A stretch of 64,000 bases of DNA, from the NCBI RefSeq assembly GCF_015354345.1, contig NZ_JADKYS010000002.1:248001-312000 (forward strand), written 5' to 3'. This DNA comes from Methylophilus sp. 14. GTDB taxonomy: Bacteria; Pseudomonadota; Gammaproteobacteria; Burkholderiales; Methylophilaceae. Shown one piece after another: positions 41,804-50,281 of the stretch; within the stretch, counting starts at the first letter, position 1, and the number at the start of each line of letters is the position of its first letter. The translations under genes and the position numbers were made by a program. Under the pieces are notes generated by a model, which saw only the letters and a program-made list of their open reading frames with translations, was not told the DNA's origin and searched no databases.

Positions 41804-42421
41804 ATGGCAAGAACCACAGGACCCAGACTGAAGATTATGCGTGCATTGGGCGTTGAGCTGCCCGGATTGTCACGTAAGTCGATTGAAAATCGCCCTAATC
41901 CACCAGGTCAGCATGGGCAGCAGGCGTCACGCCGCCGCCGTTCTGACTTTGCGGTCAAGCTGGTTGAAAAGCAGAAGATTCGTTTTAACTACGGTGTGAG
42001 CGAAAAGCAGATGCGTCGCCTGATCTTGGAAGCGCGTAAAGGCAGCGAGCCAACGGGTGAAAAGTTGATGTCTTTGCTGGAGCGCCGTTTGGATAACGTG
42101 GTGTTTCGTGCGGGTTTTGCGCCTACAGGCATTGCCGCGCGTCAACTGGTGAACCATGGCCATGTGCTGCTCAACGGTAAATCAGCCAACATTGCCTCTA
42201 TTCGTTTGCAAATTGGGGATGTGGTGACGGTGAAAGAAAAGAGCCGCAAAATCCCAATGGTGGTCGATGCCATGGCAACGCCTAGCCTGACGATTCCTGA
42301 GTGGTTGTCGGTAGAAACAGCGTCTGCAAGCGCAAAAATCGGTCATTTGCCGTCTATTGAAGATGTGCCGTTCCCGATTGATGTGCAGCAAGTGGTTGAG
42401 TATTACTCTAACCGTGTTTAA
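41804..42421 (+). CDS. rpsD: Ribosomal protein S4, isolated copy in the iron island
   Basis: A 205-residue S4 protein, RNA-binding and part of the 30S subunit body. N-terminal helical part TTGPRLKIMRALGVELPGLSRKSIENRPNPPGQHGQQASRRRRSDFAVKLVEKQKIRFNYGVSEKQMRRL and the S4 RNA-binding domain RLDNVVFRAGFAPTGIAARQLVNHGHVLLNGKSANIASIRLQIGDVVTVKEKS are intact. It contains no cysteine at all; E. coli S4 also lacks the zinc site, so this alone does not show zinc independence. rpsD normally sits in the alpha operon (rpsM-rpsK-rpsD-rpoA); its presence here, after a Fur-like promoter, suggests a regulated paralogue. AAGAAAGG lies upstream of its ATG. Confidence 0.93.
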   Translation: MARTTGPRLKIMRALGVELPGLSRKSIENRPNPPGQHGQQASRRRRSDFAVKLVEKQKIRFNYGVSEKQMRRLILEARKGSEPTGEKLMSLLERRLDNVVFRAGFAPTGIAARQLVNHGHVLLNGKSANIASIRLQIGDVVTVKEKSRKIPMVVDAMATPSLTIPEWLSVETASASAKIGHLPSIEDVPFPIDVQQVVEYYSNRV

Positions 42422-42434
42422 TTTCACTGGCGGT

Positions 42435-42600
42435 CCTGATGCATCAGGGCTGTTGGTAAAGCATTTGAGCAATGCTCCTAACCCCAACATGTCATTGCTC
42501 AAATTAGGCGTGATTATTCATGCGCCAAATTACCCCTGGTAAGGGTGTTCCTTGAAATCCTATGCCGCGATGCTTTTGCATATAAGTCGGCCTTTTTTTG
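42435..42600 (+). promoter_or_regulatory. Structured leader between rpsD and hemP
   Basis: Three elements in the 194-base gap: a perfect palindrome CCTGATGCATCAGG (42435-42448); a 12-base inverted repeat ATTTGAGCAATG/CATTGCTCAAAT (42463-42474 with 42493-42504); and a weaker GCCG...CGGC hairpin with a nested ATGC/GCAT (about 42564-42592) ending in a seven-T run (to 42599), only about 17 bases before the hemP start. It could terminate rpsD transcripts or attenuate hemP. No Fur-like box is visible here. Confidence 0.5.
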
Positions 42601-42615
42601 ACTGGATTATAAAGC

Positions 42616-42843
42616 ATGACGAATCGCTTGCAATCATCGTTAGGTGAGGCGCAGAATGCGACCGGTATCACATCGCAGCGGGTGCCGACGATAGAAGCCG
42701 GGCAATTGTTGGGCGAAGCCGGCGTATTGGCGATTGTGCATGGTGGTGAGACTTACAGGTTGACCCGCACCAAGCAAAATAAATTACTGCTGACCAAGTG
42801 CCCAGGATATTCGGTGTCAGAATGTGTTCAGCAAGATCAATAG
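42616..42843 (+). CDS. hemP: Hemin uptake protein HemP
   Basis: A 75-residue protein of the HemP family, with the conserved core IEAGQLLGEAGVLAIVHGGETYRLTRTKQNKLLLTK. HemP genes lie beside haem/TonB uptake operons and are needed for haem use in some proteobacteria; the mechanism is not settled. Start ATG at 42616 has only a weak ribosome-binding site but follows a T-run hairpin. It precedes tonB by 78 bases. Confidence 0.9.
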   Translation: MTNRLQSSLGEAQNATGITSQRVPTIEAGQLLGEAGVLAIVHGGETYRLTRTKQNKLLLTKCPGYSVSECVQQDQ

Positions 42844-42921
42844 AGGTTTTTGCGTGAGATGTATGTGTAATGCAGGCAACCATCGTGTTGCCTTTTGTGG
42901 TTTTATCAGAGGAGTGTGCTA

Positions 42922-43785
42922 ATGGTGCAACGTGAGTCCTTGCGTGGGATATCGTTAAAGCCTGAGCGCAGCCAGGTGTCGCAGATGCCTGAGCTTAGCC
43001 TGCATCGTCGGCAGTTGGGCGAGTTGGCCGGTATTTTTCGCTGGTCTGTGCTGGCTGCTGAAGACTGGTTATTGCGAGAGCAGCGTCAGGGTTGGCATGG
43101 TCTCGGTATGCTGGCTGTGGTGGCGTTGCATGCCGCAGTGATTGCCTGGTTGGTGTTACATGAAGAGCCGCAGATTATTGAGCCTAAACCTGAGCCAATG
43201 ACAGTCTCCCTGATCACCTTGCCGGCTAAGAAAGAAGAAGCGCCTGCGCCGGAGCTGGTGCCTATCATCAAACAGCAACCCGTGGTCAAGCCAGTGGCGA
43301 AGCCCAAGGACACCCCCAAGCCTATAGAGCGTCCGGCCCCGGTGGTGGAGCGTATTGTAGAAACCACGCCGGACCAGCCGCGGTTTGAAGCCAGCACACA
43401 GCCATCGGCGCCGCCATTAGAGGCGCCTGTGGCTGCTGCGCCGAGCAAGGCTGCGCCAGTCGCCGCCGCGCCGCCTAAACAAGAGGTTGAGGAAAAAGAG
43501 GAGCCGCCAAAATTCGGGGTGGCTTACCTGAATAATCCGCGACCAGAGTATCCTAGATTGTCTCAGCGTGCGGGCGAAGAGGGTAAAGTGCTGATGAATG
43601 TACTGGTTTCTGTTGAGGGTCGTCCGGAATCCGTAGAAGTGATTAATAGCAGTGGTTTTGAGCGCTTGGATAAAGCGGCGGTGGCGGCGGTGAAACAGTG
43701 GCGTTTTGTGCCCGCACGCAAAGGTCAAAAAGCCATCAGTGCTTATGTGCATGTACCATTGTCATTCTCGCTGACGCAAGAATAG
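42922..43785 (+). CDS. tonB: TonB energy-transducing protein
   Basis: Inner-membrane protein that couples proton motive force to outer-membrane receptors. 287 residues: a cytoplasmic part (SQMPELSLHRRQLGELAG), one transmembrane helix (GMLAVVALHAAVIAWLVLH, about 62-80), a Pro/Glu/Lys-rich periplasmic spacer (EPKPEPMTVSLITLPAKKEEAP..., VKPVAKPKDTPKPIERPAP), and the C-terminal TonB domain (YPRLSQRAGEEGKVLMNVLVSVEGRPESVEVINSSGFERLDKAAVAAVKQWRFVPA). The N-terminus before the helix is long (about 60 residues). Start is the ATG at 42922 with GGAGTGTG upstream; the longer frame from 42895 is not needed. Runs into exbB and exbD. Confidence 0.95.
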   Translation: MVQRESLRGISLKPERSQVSQMPELSLHRRQLGELAGIFRWSVLAAEDWLLREQRQGWHGLGMLAVVALHAAVIAWLVLHEEPQIIEPKPEPMTVSLITLPAKKEEAPAPELVPIIKQQPVVKPVAKPKDTPKPIERPAPVVERIVETTPDQPRFEASTQPSAPPLEAPVAAAPSKAAPVAAAPPKQEVEEKEEPPKFGVAYLNNPRPEYPRLSQRAGEEGKVLMNVLVSVEGRPESVEVINSSGFERLDKAAVAAVKQWRFVPARKGQKAISAYVHVPLSFSLTQE

Positions 43786-43829
43786 TCAGTTTGCGGGATA
43801 AGTAAGTTTAAAGTGAAAGGGAATTTTTG

Positions 43830-44573
43830 ATGCAATCAACAAGTGGTTTGGCTTTTATCACCGAAGGCGGTGTGGTGTCGGTTTTGGTGGCGCTGATTTT
43901 ACTGACCATGTCAGTATTGAGCTGGTACTTTATCCTGGTGAAATCCTGGCAAGTGTTTAAGCGCAAGCGCGATGTGTCTGCCTATGTGCGCCAGTTCTGG
44001 CGTAAGGCCACCTTGCAGGAGGCATTGCAAGAGGCGCAGTTGCAGTCACCAGCGTTCCGTCTGGCGCTGACTGCGGTTGAATCTACTCAGCACCATCAGC
44101 AATATGCCAGCCAGTCATTAGGCGCGGCTTGCAGCCAGGATGAGTTTATTGCGCGTCAATTGCGCCGCACACTGTCGCAAGAGCAGGCCGCGTTGGAGAG
44201 TGGTTTGTCCGTGTTGGCCTCTGTCGGTAGCGTAGCGCCATTTGTTGGTTTGTTCGGTACGGTGTGGGGCATTTACCATGCGCTGACAGCCATTGGCCAA
44301 TCAGGCGTTGCGACCATTGATAAAGTGGCCGGCCCTGTCGGTGAAGCGTTGATCATGACGGCGATTGGCCTGGCGGTGGCGATTCCTGCCGTGCTGGCGT
44401 ATAACGCGTTTATCAAGGCTAACCGCAGTGTGATGGCTGAGCTGGAAAGTTTTGCCCAAGATCTGCATACCTTGTTGACGACAGGTGCACCGCTGGTGAT
44501 TAAAGCCGGTGGCAAACCAGCCAATGTCACAGAGCTGCACGCCAAAGTGGCAACCAAAGGTGGCAATGTATGA
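43830..44573 (+). CDS. exbB: ExbB proton-channel protein
   Basis: Inner-membrane partner of TonB/ExbD forming the proton-driven motor (MotA/TolQ family). 247 residues: SVLVALILLTMSVLSWYFILVKSW is the first helix; the channel core is GLSVLASVGSVAPFVGLFGTVWGIYHALTAIGQSGVATIDKVAGPVGEALIMTAIGLAVAIPAVLAYNAF. Start is the ATG at 43830 with AAGGG upstream; a TTG three bases earlier is less likely. It overlaps exbD by four bases (ATGA) and follows tonB by 44 bases. Confidence 0.95.
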   Translation: MQSTSGLAFITEGGVVSVLVALILLTMSVLSWYFILVKSWQVFKRKRDVSAYVRQFWRKATLQEALQEAQLQSPAFRLALTAVESTQHHQQYASQSLGAACSQDEFIARQLRRTLSQEQAALESGLSVLASVGSVAPFVGLFGTVWGIYHALTAIGQSGVATIDKVAGPVGEALIMTAIGLAVAIPAVLAYNAFIKANRSVMAELESFAQDLHTLLTTGAPLVIKAGGKPANVTELHAKVATKGGNV

Positions 44574-44989
44574 TGGGCCAAAATCCATTCAGTGCGGGTG
44601 AGCACACCCAGCCCATGAGTGAAATCAACACCACGCCATTGGTGGATGTGATGCTGGTGTTGCTGGTGATTTTTATTATCACGGCACCTTTGCTCACGCA
44701 TGCGGTGAAGATTGACCTGCCGCAAGCGACCTCGCAACCATTGGAAGAAAAGCCGGAAGTCATTGACCTCGCGGTCGATGTGGATGGCAAGATTTTCTGG
44801 AATGACACTGAAATCCAGTCTGCTGACCTGGCTACCCGCATGTCCGAAGAGGCTGGCAAACAACAGCAGCCAGAACTGCAGATTCGTGCTGACAAAAATA
44901 CACGTTATCAGGTGTTGGCCGAAGTGTTGGCGAAAGCACAGACGGCTGGCATGAAAAAAGTGGGTTTTGTTAGCCAGCCGCAACCGTAA
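44570..44989 (+). CDS. exbD: ExbD proton-channel protein
   Basis: Partner of ExbB: 139 residues with one transmembrane helix (EINTTPLVDVMLVLLVIFIITAPLLTHAV) containing the conserved aspartate in PLVDVMLVLLVIFI, and a periplasmic domain. The first ATG overlaps the end of exbB; an ATG at 44573 is an alternative. It is followed 21 bases later by a PepSY-domain membrane protein. All expected ExbD motifs are present. Confidence 0.95.
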   Translation: MMGQNPFSAGEHTQPMSEINTTPLVDVMLVLLVIFIITAPLLTHAVKIDLPQATSQPLEEKPEVIDLAVDVDGKIFWNDTEIQSADLATRMSEEAGKQQQPELQIRADKNTRYQVLAEVLAKAQTAGMKKVGFVSQPQP

Positions 44990-45010
44990 GCACACCGCTA
45001 GAGTTTTTAT

Positions 45011-46147
45011 ATGACGCAGTCCTCTATCCGAACCTGGGCATGGGTGCATAAATGGTCCAGCCTGGTATGCACGGTATTTATGCTGTTGCTGTGCCTGACC
45101 GGGCTGCCATTGATCTTTCACCATGAAATTGGTGACTGGTTAGGCAACCATATCGCAACGCCCGAGATTGCGCATCAAGGGCCGATGGCCAGTATGGATG
45201 CCATGCTTGCTGCGGCCAAAACCAAACAGCCCGGCATGGTGCCTTTGTATATGTACCGTGAAGAGGATGAGCCGCTGCAATGGGTCATCAGCATGGCTAA
45301 AACGGTAGATGCCGAGAGCGGGTTCAGGCAAGTGGTGCTGGACGCACGCACGGCACAAGTGCTGGGTGAGCCGCCGGTAGAAGAAGGCTTTATGTACATC
45401 ATGTTCAAGCTGCATGTGGATTTGTTTGCCGGTTTGCCGGGCATGTTGTTTCTGGGCTTGATGGGCTTTTTGCTGGTGATCGCGATTGTGTCGGGTGTGG
45501 TGCTGTATGCGCCGTTTATGCGCAAGCTGGCATTTGGCGAGATTCGCCGTCAGCGTGGCAAAAAACTCAAGCGGCTGGATATTCATAACTTCCTCGGTAT
45601 TGTGACCTTAAGCTGGGCGCTGGTGGTCGCTGCGACGGGGGTGATTAACGCCTGGTCTGATTTGCTGGTGAAATATTGGCAGTTTGACCAGATGTCGCAA
45701 ATGATTGCGCCTTACAAAAATCTGCCGCCGCCGGAGAAATTTGCCTCATTGCAGGCTTCTGTACAGGTCGCGCAACAAACCGAACCCGACATGCAATTGG
45801 GCTTTATTGCCTTCCCCGGCACGGCTTATGCCAGCCCACATCATTTCGGTATTTTTATGCGTGGCGATTCACCCATCACCAAGCGCCTGTTTAAACCTGT
45901 GCTGGTTGATGCACGTACGGCCACCTTGACCGATAGCCGTGACTTACCTTGGTACCTGGTGGCCTTGCTGATTTCGCAGCCACTGCATTTTGGGGATTAT
46001 GGTGGCACCACTTTGAAATGGTTATGGGCGGTGCTGGATGTGATTACGATTATTGTATTGTGGACCGGTTTGATGCTGTGGTGGAAAAAACGGCACCAGT
46101 ATGTGCCGGATATCCGTTCAAGAATTACGCTAAGCGAGGCTTATTGA
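45011..46147 (+). CDS. PepSY-domain membrane protein (PiuB-type)
   Basis: A 378-residue inner-membrane protein with N-terminal WAWVHKWSSLVCTVFMLLLCLTGLPLIF, central PepSY-TM helices LPGMLFLGLMGFLLVIAIVSGVVLY and LDIHNFLGIVTLSWALVVAATGVINAWS, and C-terminal FGDYGGTTLKWLWAVLDVITIIVLWTGLMLWWKKR. Bacterial PepSY-associated TM proteins near iron uptake genes (PiuB, FpvG) act as reductases that release iron from siderophores; conserved histidines such as HKW, HNFLG and LHFGDYGG support haem or metal ligation. It follows exbD closely and is probably the last enzyme gene of that operon. Confidence 0.88.
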   Translation: MTQSSIRTWAWVHKWSSLVCTVFMLLLCLTGLPLIFHHEIGDWLGNHIATPEIAHQGPMASMDAMLAAAKTKQPGMVPLYMYREEDEPLQWVISMAKTVDAESGFRQVVLDARTAQVLGEPPVEEGFMYIMFKLHVDLFAGLPGMLFLGLMGFLLVIAIVSGVVLYAPFMRKLAFGEIRRQRGKKLKRLDIHNFLGIVTLSWALVVAATGVINAWSDLLVKYWQFDQMSQMIAPYKNLPPPEKFASLQASVQVAQQTEPDMQLGFIAFPGTAYASPHHFGIFMRGDSPITKRLFKPVLVDARTATLTDSRDLPWYLVALLISQPLHFGDYGGTTLKWLWAVLDVITIIVLWTGLMLWWKKRHQYVPDIRSRITLSEAY

Positions 46148-46226
46148 AAAACAAAGCCTACTAAAGCGACACTGATCAAACGAGTGAAGCCTATGAAACG
46201 CAGTTTTTCTGTGGAGGTTGAGCAAT

Positions 46227-46433
46227 ATGGTGACGCACTTATTTATGCCTAATAAACAACTCTCCCAAATTTTTTTCTGGCCCTTGCTCATCGCCGTGAT
46301 TTCATTGGCCGGGCTGATTTTTGCCCTGGTCTATGACGATGCGCGTGAGTGGCTGGCGAATGCCGCCATTGGCATCCCTGTGCTGGTCGCTATCTTTTTC
46401 TATTGGCTACAGCCACTCATCATCCGTCGTTAA
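46227..46433 (+). CDS. Small membrane protein in the TonB cluster
   Basis: A 68-residue protein with two predicted membrane helices (IFFWPLLIAVISLAGLIFALVYDD and AAIGIPVLVAIFFYWLQPLII). The ATG at 46227 is preceded by GGAGG (46213-46217), a better ribosome-binding site than for the TTG at 46218. It follows the PepSY gene by 79 bases and may be co-transcribed. It resembles the small proteins found after PepSY genes in iron clusters, but no family is assigned. Confidence 0.7.
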   Translation: MVTHLFMPNKQLSQIFFWPLLIAVISLAGLIFALVYDDAREWLANAAIGIPVLVAIFFYWLQPLIIRR

Positions 46434-46535
46434 ATGGCTGGCGGCTTGCTTTTGCGCAAGCGCTGTCATGACGCCCTGACTTTTCATAAAGACCTCTTGA
46501 ACCTGCTGTCGGCAAGCATCAAATCATTATTGTAA

Positions 46536-46556
46536 ATAATAATGATTATCATATAG
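46536..46556 (+). promoter_or_regulatory. Fur-like box upstream of hugZ
   Basis: AATAATAATGATTATCATAT (about 46536-46555) contains AATGATTATCATT-like arms typical of Fur boxes. A TATAGA (46552-46557) just beyond may be the -10 box. It lies about 100 bases upstream of the hugZ start, in the gap after the small membrane protein gene. Confidence 0.75.
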
Positions 46557-46658
46557 AATATCATTAATTGCTGTGATGGTCTGTCGCAGTGTCTGCAAGC
46601 GCTGTGTGAATAAAAACAATACGCAGTGTATTGCTTCATGAACAATAGGAGAAGTTGC

Positions 46659-47207
46659 ATGAACGAGAACGAAAAGTTGCAATCCGTGGGCGAGGAAGCC
46701 ATTGCTTTTAAAGGGTTGTTTAAATCTGTGCAGTTGGCGACGACCAATGCCCAGGGCATCCCTGAGGCGAGTTATGCCGCATTTGTTGAGCGCGATAACA
46801 AGTTTTATATCTACGTGAGTGAGTTGGCGACGCATTGCGCTAATCTGCGTGAAACTGGCCGTTGTTCAGCCATGTTTATCGAGAGTGAAAAAGACGCTGG
46901 CCACCTGTTTGCCAGAAAACGCCTGGTGTTCAAATGTGACACGCAAGAAGTGGCTAGAAACACGCCCAAGTTTGATGAAGTGATGGCTTTGTTCTATGAC
47001 AAGTTTGGCAAGTTCATGGATGCGATTGGCAAACTGACCGATTTTCATATGGTGGAATTAACGCCTACCCATGGTAGTTATGTGGCTGGGTTTGCTAAGG
47101 CCTACCATCTCAATGGCCAGGATTTGCTGCAAATCACACACCGTAATGACCAAGGCCATGCTGCGCCAGACCAGGCCAGCCAGCAAAAACTGGACGAATT
47201 GGCTTAA
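46659..47207 (+). CDS. hugZ: HugZ/HutZ-family haem utilisation protein
   Basis: A 182-residue protein of the split-barrel pyridoxamine-oxidase-like family, HugZ/HutZ class, involved in haem iron use (haem oxygenase in HugZ). Conserved: SVQLATTNAQGIPEASYAAFVERDNKFYIYVSELATHCANLRETGRCSAMFIE, and a C-terminal histidine-containing VELTPTHGSYVAGFAKAYHL, where GFAKAY is the HugZ signature. The ATG at 46659 has AGGAGA. It is followed by hmuS by 17 bases and is preceded by a Fur-like box. Confidence 0.9.
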   Translation: MNENEKLQSVGEEAIAFKGLFKSVQLATTNAQGIPEASYAAFVERDNKFYIYVSELATHCANLRETGRCSAMFIESEKDAGHLFARKRLVFKCDTQEVARNTPKFDEVMALFYDKFGKFMDAIGKLTDFHMVELTPTHGSYVAGFAKAYHLNGQDLLQITHRNDQGHAAPDQASQQKLDELA

Positions 47208-47224
47208 GCCTGAGAGATGCCGTC

Positions 47225-48301
47225 ATGAGTCACACGAGTGCGTTTATCCGTCAGCAATTTGTCATTGAGCGCCAGTCGGGCAAGGCGCGCCATCGCGATA
47301 TTGCAGAAAAGCTGCAGATTTCTGAAGGCGAGCTGATTGCTGCGCATGTGGGTGCCGGACATGAGGAGCCCTTGATGCGTGCGACCCGCCTGCAGCCTGT
47401 GTGGCCAACGTTAATCAAGTCGCTGGAGCCATTGGGCGAGGTGATGGCTTTAACGCGTAATCTTTCATGTGTGCATGAAAAAACCGGCGTCTATACCAAT
47501 GTGAGTGATAGCAATCACGTAGGGCTGGTGCTGGGCGCAGAGATTGATTTGCGTGCGTTTTATGGGCAATGGGCACATGGTTTTGCCGTGTCAGAAAGCG
47601 GCGAAAACAGCATTCAACAGAGTTTGCAGTTTTTTGATGCCACTGGCACCGCGATTCATAAAGTCTTTATCAAACCGCAAAGTCATGTGGCAGCCTATGA
47701 GGCTTTTGTGGCGCAGTTTGCGGATGCAGACCAGCAGCCCGGATTGGTGCCCCTGCCAGCCGCCACGCCAGTTGCCGAGCAAGCTGATGACAGTATTGAT
47801 GTCGATGGTTTTCAGGCGGCATGGGCAGCGTTGCAGGATACGCATGATTTTTTTGCCTTGTTAAAAAAGTTTGGTGTGTCACGCCTGCAGAGCATGCGCC
47901 TCGGCGAAGCGCGTTTTGTGCAGCAAATCAATCCCGCCAGCGCCCGTCAGTTGCTGGAAACGGCTGCCAGTGACAACGTCGCCATCATGATCTTTGTCGG
48001 TAATCCGGGCATGATCCAGATTCACTCTGGCCCAGTGAAAAAGATTGCGGTGATGGGCCCGTGGCTCAATGTGCTGGATCCCGGTTTTAACCTGCATTTG
48101 CGTGAAGACCATATTGCCAGTGCGTGGATTGTGCGTAAGCCAACCGTCGATGGCTTGGTGACTTCACTGGAGCTGTTTGACCAGCATGGCGAGGTGATTG
48201 CCATGTTTTTTGGTGAGCGCAAACCTGGCAAACCAGAGCTTGCTACATGGCGGATCTTGGTTGAAGGTCTGCTCAATGATAATGCGTTATGTCTGAGTTA
48301 A
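47225..48301 (+). CDS. hmuS: Hemin-degrading factor (HemS/HmuS family)
   Basis: Cytosolic haem-binding/degrading protein of the HemS/ChuS/ShuS family. 358 residues as two homologous halves: each with an EKTGVYTNVSD/QIHSGPVKKIAVMGPW-type strand and DLRAFYGQWAHGFAV/LREDHIASAWIVRKP segments. The HAS...W part LREDHIASAW carries a histidine that may be the haem ligand. The start ATG follows directly on a 17-base gap from hugZ. It overlaps the hmuT gene end region by 13 bases. Family members liberate iron from haem in the cytosol or act as haem chaperones. Confidence 0.93.
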   Translation: MSHTSAFIRQQFVIERQSGKARHRDIAEKLQISEGELIAAHVGAGHEEPLMRATRLQPVWPTLIKSLEPLGEVMALTRNLSCVHEKTGVYTNVSDSNHVGLVLGAEIDLRAFYGQWAHGFAVSESGENSIQQSLQFFDATGTAIHKVFIKPQSHVAAYEAFVAQFADADQQPGLVPLPAATPVAEQADDSIDVDGFQAAWAALQDTHDFFALLKKFGVSRLQSMRLGEARFVQQINPASARQLLETAASDNVAIMIFVGNPGMIQIHSGPVKKIAVMGPWLNVLDPGFNLHLREDHIASAWIVRKPTVDGLVTSLELFDQHGEVIAMFFGERKPGKPELATWRILVEGLLNDNALCLS

Positions 48302-49221
48302 ATATGTCATTTTTAAATATGTCCCAAGACGATCTGGCAATCATACCCGCTCGCCGTCAATTTTTGTTGCAGGCGGGCGCGCTGGCTGCCAGTGTTTGCC
48401 TGCCGCAAAGCCTGTGGGCAGCGGATAAAAAGTCTGCACGCCGTATCGTCAGTATCGGTGGTGCACTGACGGAGATTATTTATGCCTTGGGTGCCAGTCA
48501 GGAGCTGGCGGGGGTAGATACCACTTCGCTGTATCCGGAGGCGGCAACCAAGCTACCGAGTGTGGGCTATGCGCGCACTTTGTCCAGTGAAGGCATTCTG
48601 GCATTGGCGCCCAATCATGTCATCGCGACTGAAGATGCCGGACCGCCTGCGGTGCTGCGTCAGATCAGTGCTGCGGGCGTGCCGGTCACTATTTTGGCCG
48701 CGAATGATAAATTTGAAGGCGTGCTGGATCGCGTGGCTCGACTAGGCACTTTAATTGACCGCCCAACACAGGCAACACAACTGGTCGAGAAAATGAAAGC
48801 GGACTGGCAGCGTGCACGTGAGCCTATCCTGGCCCGTAAATCGCCTGCGCCACGTGTGCTCTTTATTCTCTCGCATAGCCCGGGTCAGGTCATGGTGGGC
48901 GGCAAGGGCAGCAGCGCGGAAGCCATGCTGCATTATGTGGGTGCACAAAATGCCGTGCAGGGTTTTGATGGCTTCAAGCCATTGACGCCGGAAGCCGTGA
49001 TTGCGGCCCAGCCGGATGTGGTGTTATTTACTGACCAGGGCTTGAGCATTGTCGGCGGGATTGATGGCGTATTGAAACTGCCGGGCGTGGCGCAAACCCC
49101 TGCGGGGCAAAAGCGTCGCGTCGCTTCGTTAGAAGCCATGTTTATGCTGGGCTTTGGCCCGCGCATGCCACAAGCACTGACTGCGCTGGACAACGCATTG
49201 CTGAAAGTGATGAGTACATGA
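48289..49221 (+). CDS. hmuT: Haem ABC transporter periplasmic binding protein
   Basis: Periplasmic haem carrier of the HmuTUV importer. 310 residues. The N-terminal segment (ARRQFLLQAGALAASVCLPQSLWA) has an arginine pair before a hydrophobic core; a Tat- or Sec-type signal is possible. It begins with ARRIVSIGGALTEIIYALGASQELAGVDTTSLYPE and contains FILSHSPGQVMVGGKGSSAEAMLHYVGAQNA, HmuT-typical. Starts at 48289 overlapping hmuS by 13 bases; ATGs at 48304 and 48319 are alternatives. Tyrosine in YALGA-Y region and downstream histidine residues are candidate haem ligands. Stop overlaps the hmuU start (ATGA). Confidence 0.92.
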   Translation: MSELNMSFLNMSQDDLAIIPARRQFLLQAGALAASVCLPQSLWAADKKSARRIVSIGGALTEIIYALGASQELAGVDTTSLYPEAATKLPSVGYARTLSSEGILALAPNHVIATEDAGPPAVLRQISAAGVPVTILAANDKFEGVLDRVARLGTLIDRPTQATQLVEKMKADWQRAREPILARKSPAPRVLFILSHSPGQVMVGGKGSSAEAMLHYVGAQNAVQGFDGFKPLTPEAVIAAQPDVVLFTDQGLSIVGGIDGVLKLPGVAQTPAGQKRRVASLEAMFMLGFGPRMPQALTALDNALLKVMST

Positions 49222-50279
49222 GTGCAACGGCAGGAGCGATATCCTTGACTTCGCGTTTCACCACCGGCCTGCTCAACAGGCCGGTCTGGTTTTTATGGAT
49301 AGTGTTGCTGCTCTGTTTTTGGGTGGCGGCCTGGGCGGGTGCAGTGCCTGTCACTGCTGATGACTGGCGGGTGTTGTGGCGTCACGAAGAGCCGCTCACC
49401 AGTGGTGCCTATGTGCTGTGGAACCTGCGTTTGCCGCGTATTTTGTTTGCGGCTTTGGTGGGCGCGGTGCTTGGCTTGTCTGGTGCATTAACGCAAGGCC
49501 TGTTTCGTAACCCGCTGGCTGATCCTGGCTTGTTGGGTGTCACCAGTGGCGCCGCCTGTGCGGCGGCTTTGACCATTGTGGTGCTCGCGGGCAGCGGCAT
49601 TGATATCCCAATTGCCTGGCGTTTTTGGGTGCTACCGCTGACGGCGTTTGCGGGTGCTGTGGGTGTGTGTTTGCTGCTGGATACGGTCGCCCGTTGGCTG
49701 ACAGCAGATTCGATCGCCGGATTATTGCTGACCGGCATTGCGCTCAATGCGCTGGCTGCGGCCATCATTGGTTTGTGTACTTACCTGGCGACTGACGAAC
49801 AATTACGCAGCCTGACCTTTTGGACGCTGGGCTCGCTGGCAGGTGGTAGCTGGTCGTTAGTGGCGGCATTGTCGTTGTTATTGCTGGCCGCGATCTGGTA
49901 TGCGCGGCGACTGGTAGGCGCCATGAATGCCCTAGCGCTAGGCGAAGCCGCTGCCGCGCACGTGGGCATTCATGTCCGCCATCTGCGCCGCTGCGTGATT
50001 ATTCTGGTCGCGCTGTTATGTGGCTTCTCAGTTGCCTGGTGCGGTGTGATCGGCTTTATTGGCCTGGTGGCACCGCATATTGTGCGGCTGGTCGTAGGGC
50101 CCGACCAGCGCCGTCTAGTGCCATTGGCCATGCTGGTCGGTGCCATCATTTTACTGGTCGCTGATACCACTGCCAGAATCGTCGCGATCCCGGCAGAAAT
50201 CCCGGTGGGTATCTTTACCGCCTTGCTTGGTGCACCTTTCTTTCTGGCCTTGTTAACCAGCGTTAGAAAGGGCGGTTAG
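49218..50279 (+). CDS. hmuU: Haem ABC transporter permease
   Basis: FecCD/BtuC-family inner-membrane permease, 353 residues, with about ten membrane helices (PVWFLWIVLLLCFWVAAWA, LGLSGALTQGLFRNPLADPGLLGVTSGA, CVIILVALLCGFSVAWCGVIGFIGLVAPHIVRLVVGPDQRRLVP). The GLFRNPLADPGLLGV and GFIGLVAPHIVRL motifs are BtuC/HmuU hallmarks of cytosolic coupling to the ATPase. Translationally coupled to hmuT (ATGA overlap) and followed directly by hmuV with 2 bases between. Confidence 0.95.
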   Translation: MSATAGAISLTSRFTTGLLNRPVWFLWIVLLLCFWVAAWAGAVPVTADDWRVLWRHEEPLTSGAYVLWNLRLPRILFAALVGAVLGLSGALTQGLFRNPLADPGLLGVTSGAACAAALTIVVLAGSGIDIPIAWRFWVLPLTAFAGAVGVCLLLDTVARWLTADSIAGLLLTGIALNALAAAIIGLCTYLATDEQLRSLTFWTLGSLAGGSWSLVAALSLLLLAAIWYARRLVGAMNALALGEAAAAHVGIHVRHLRRCVIILVALLCGFSVAWCGVIGFIGLVAPHIVRLVVGPDQRRLVPLAMLVGAIILLVADTTARIVAIPAEIPVGIFTALLGAPFFLALLTSVRKGG

Positions 50280-50281
50280 AC

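Noticed and set aside
41804-42421. Reading the cysteine-free S4 as a zinc-starvation variant
   Set aside because: E. coli S4 also has no zinc site, so lack of cysteine is not evidence by itself; the promoter argues for iron rather than zinc control.
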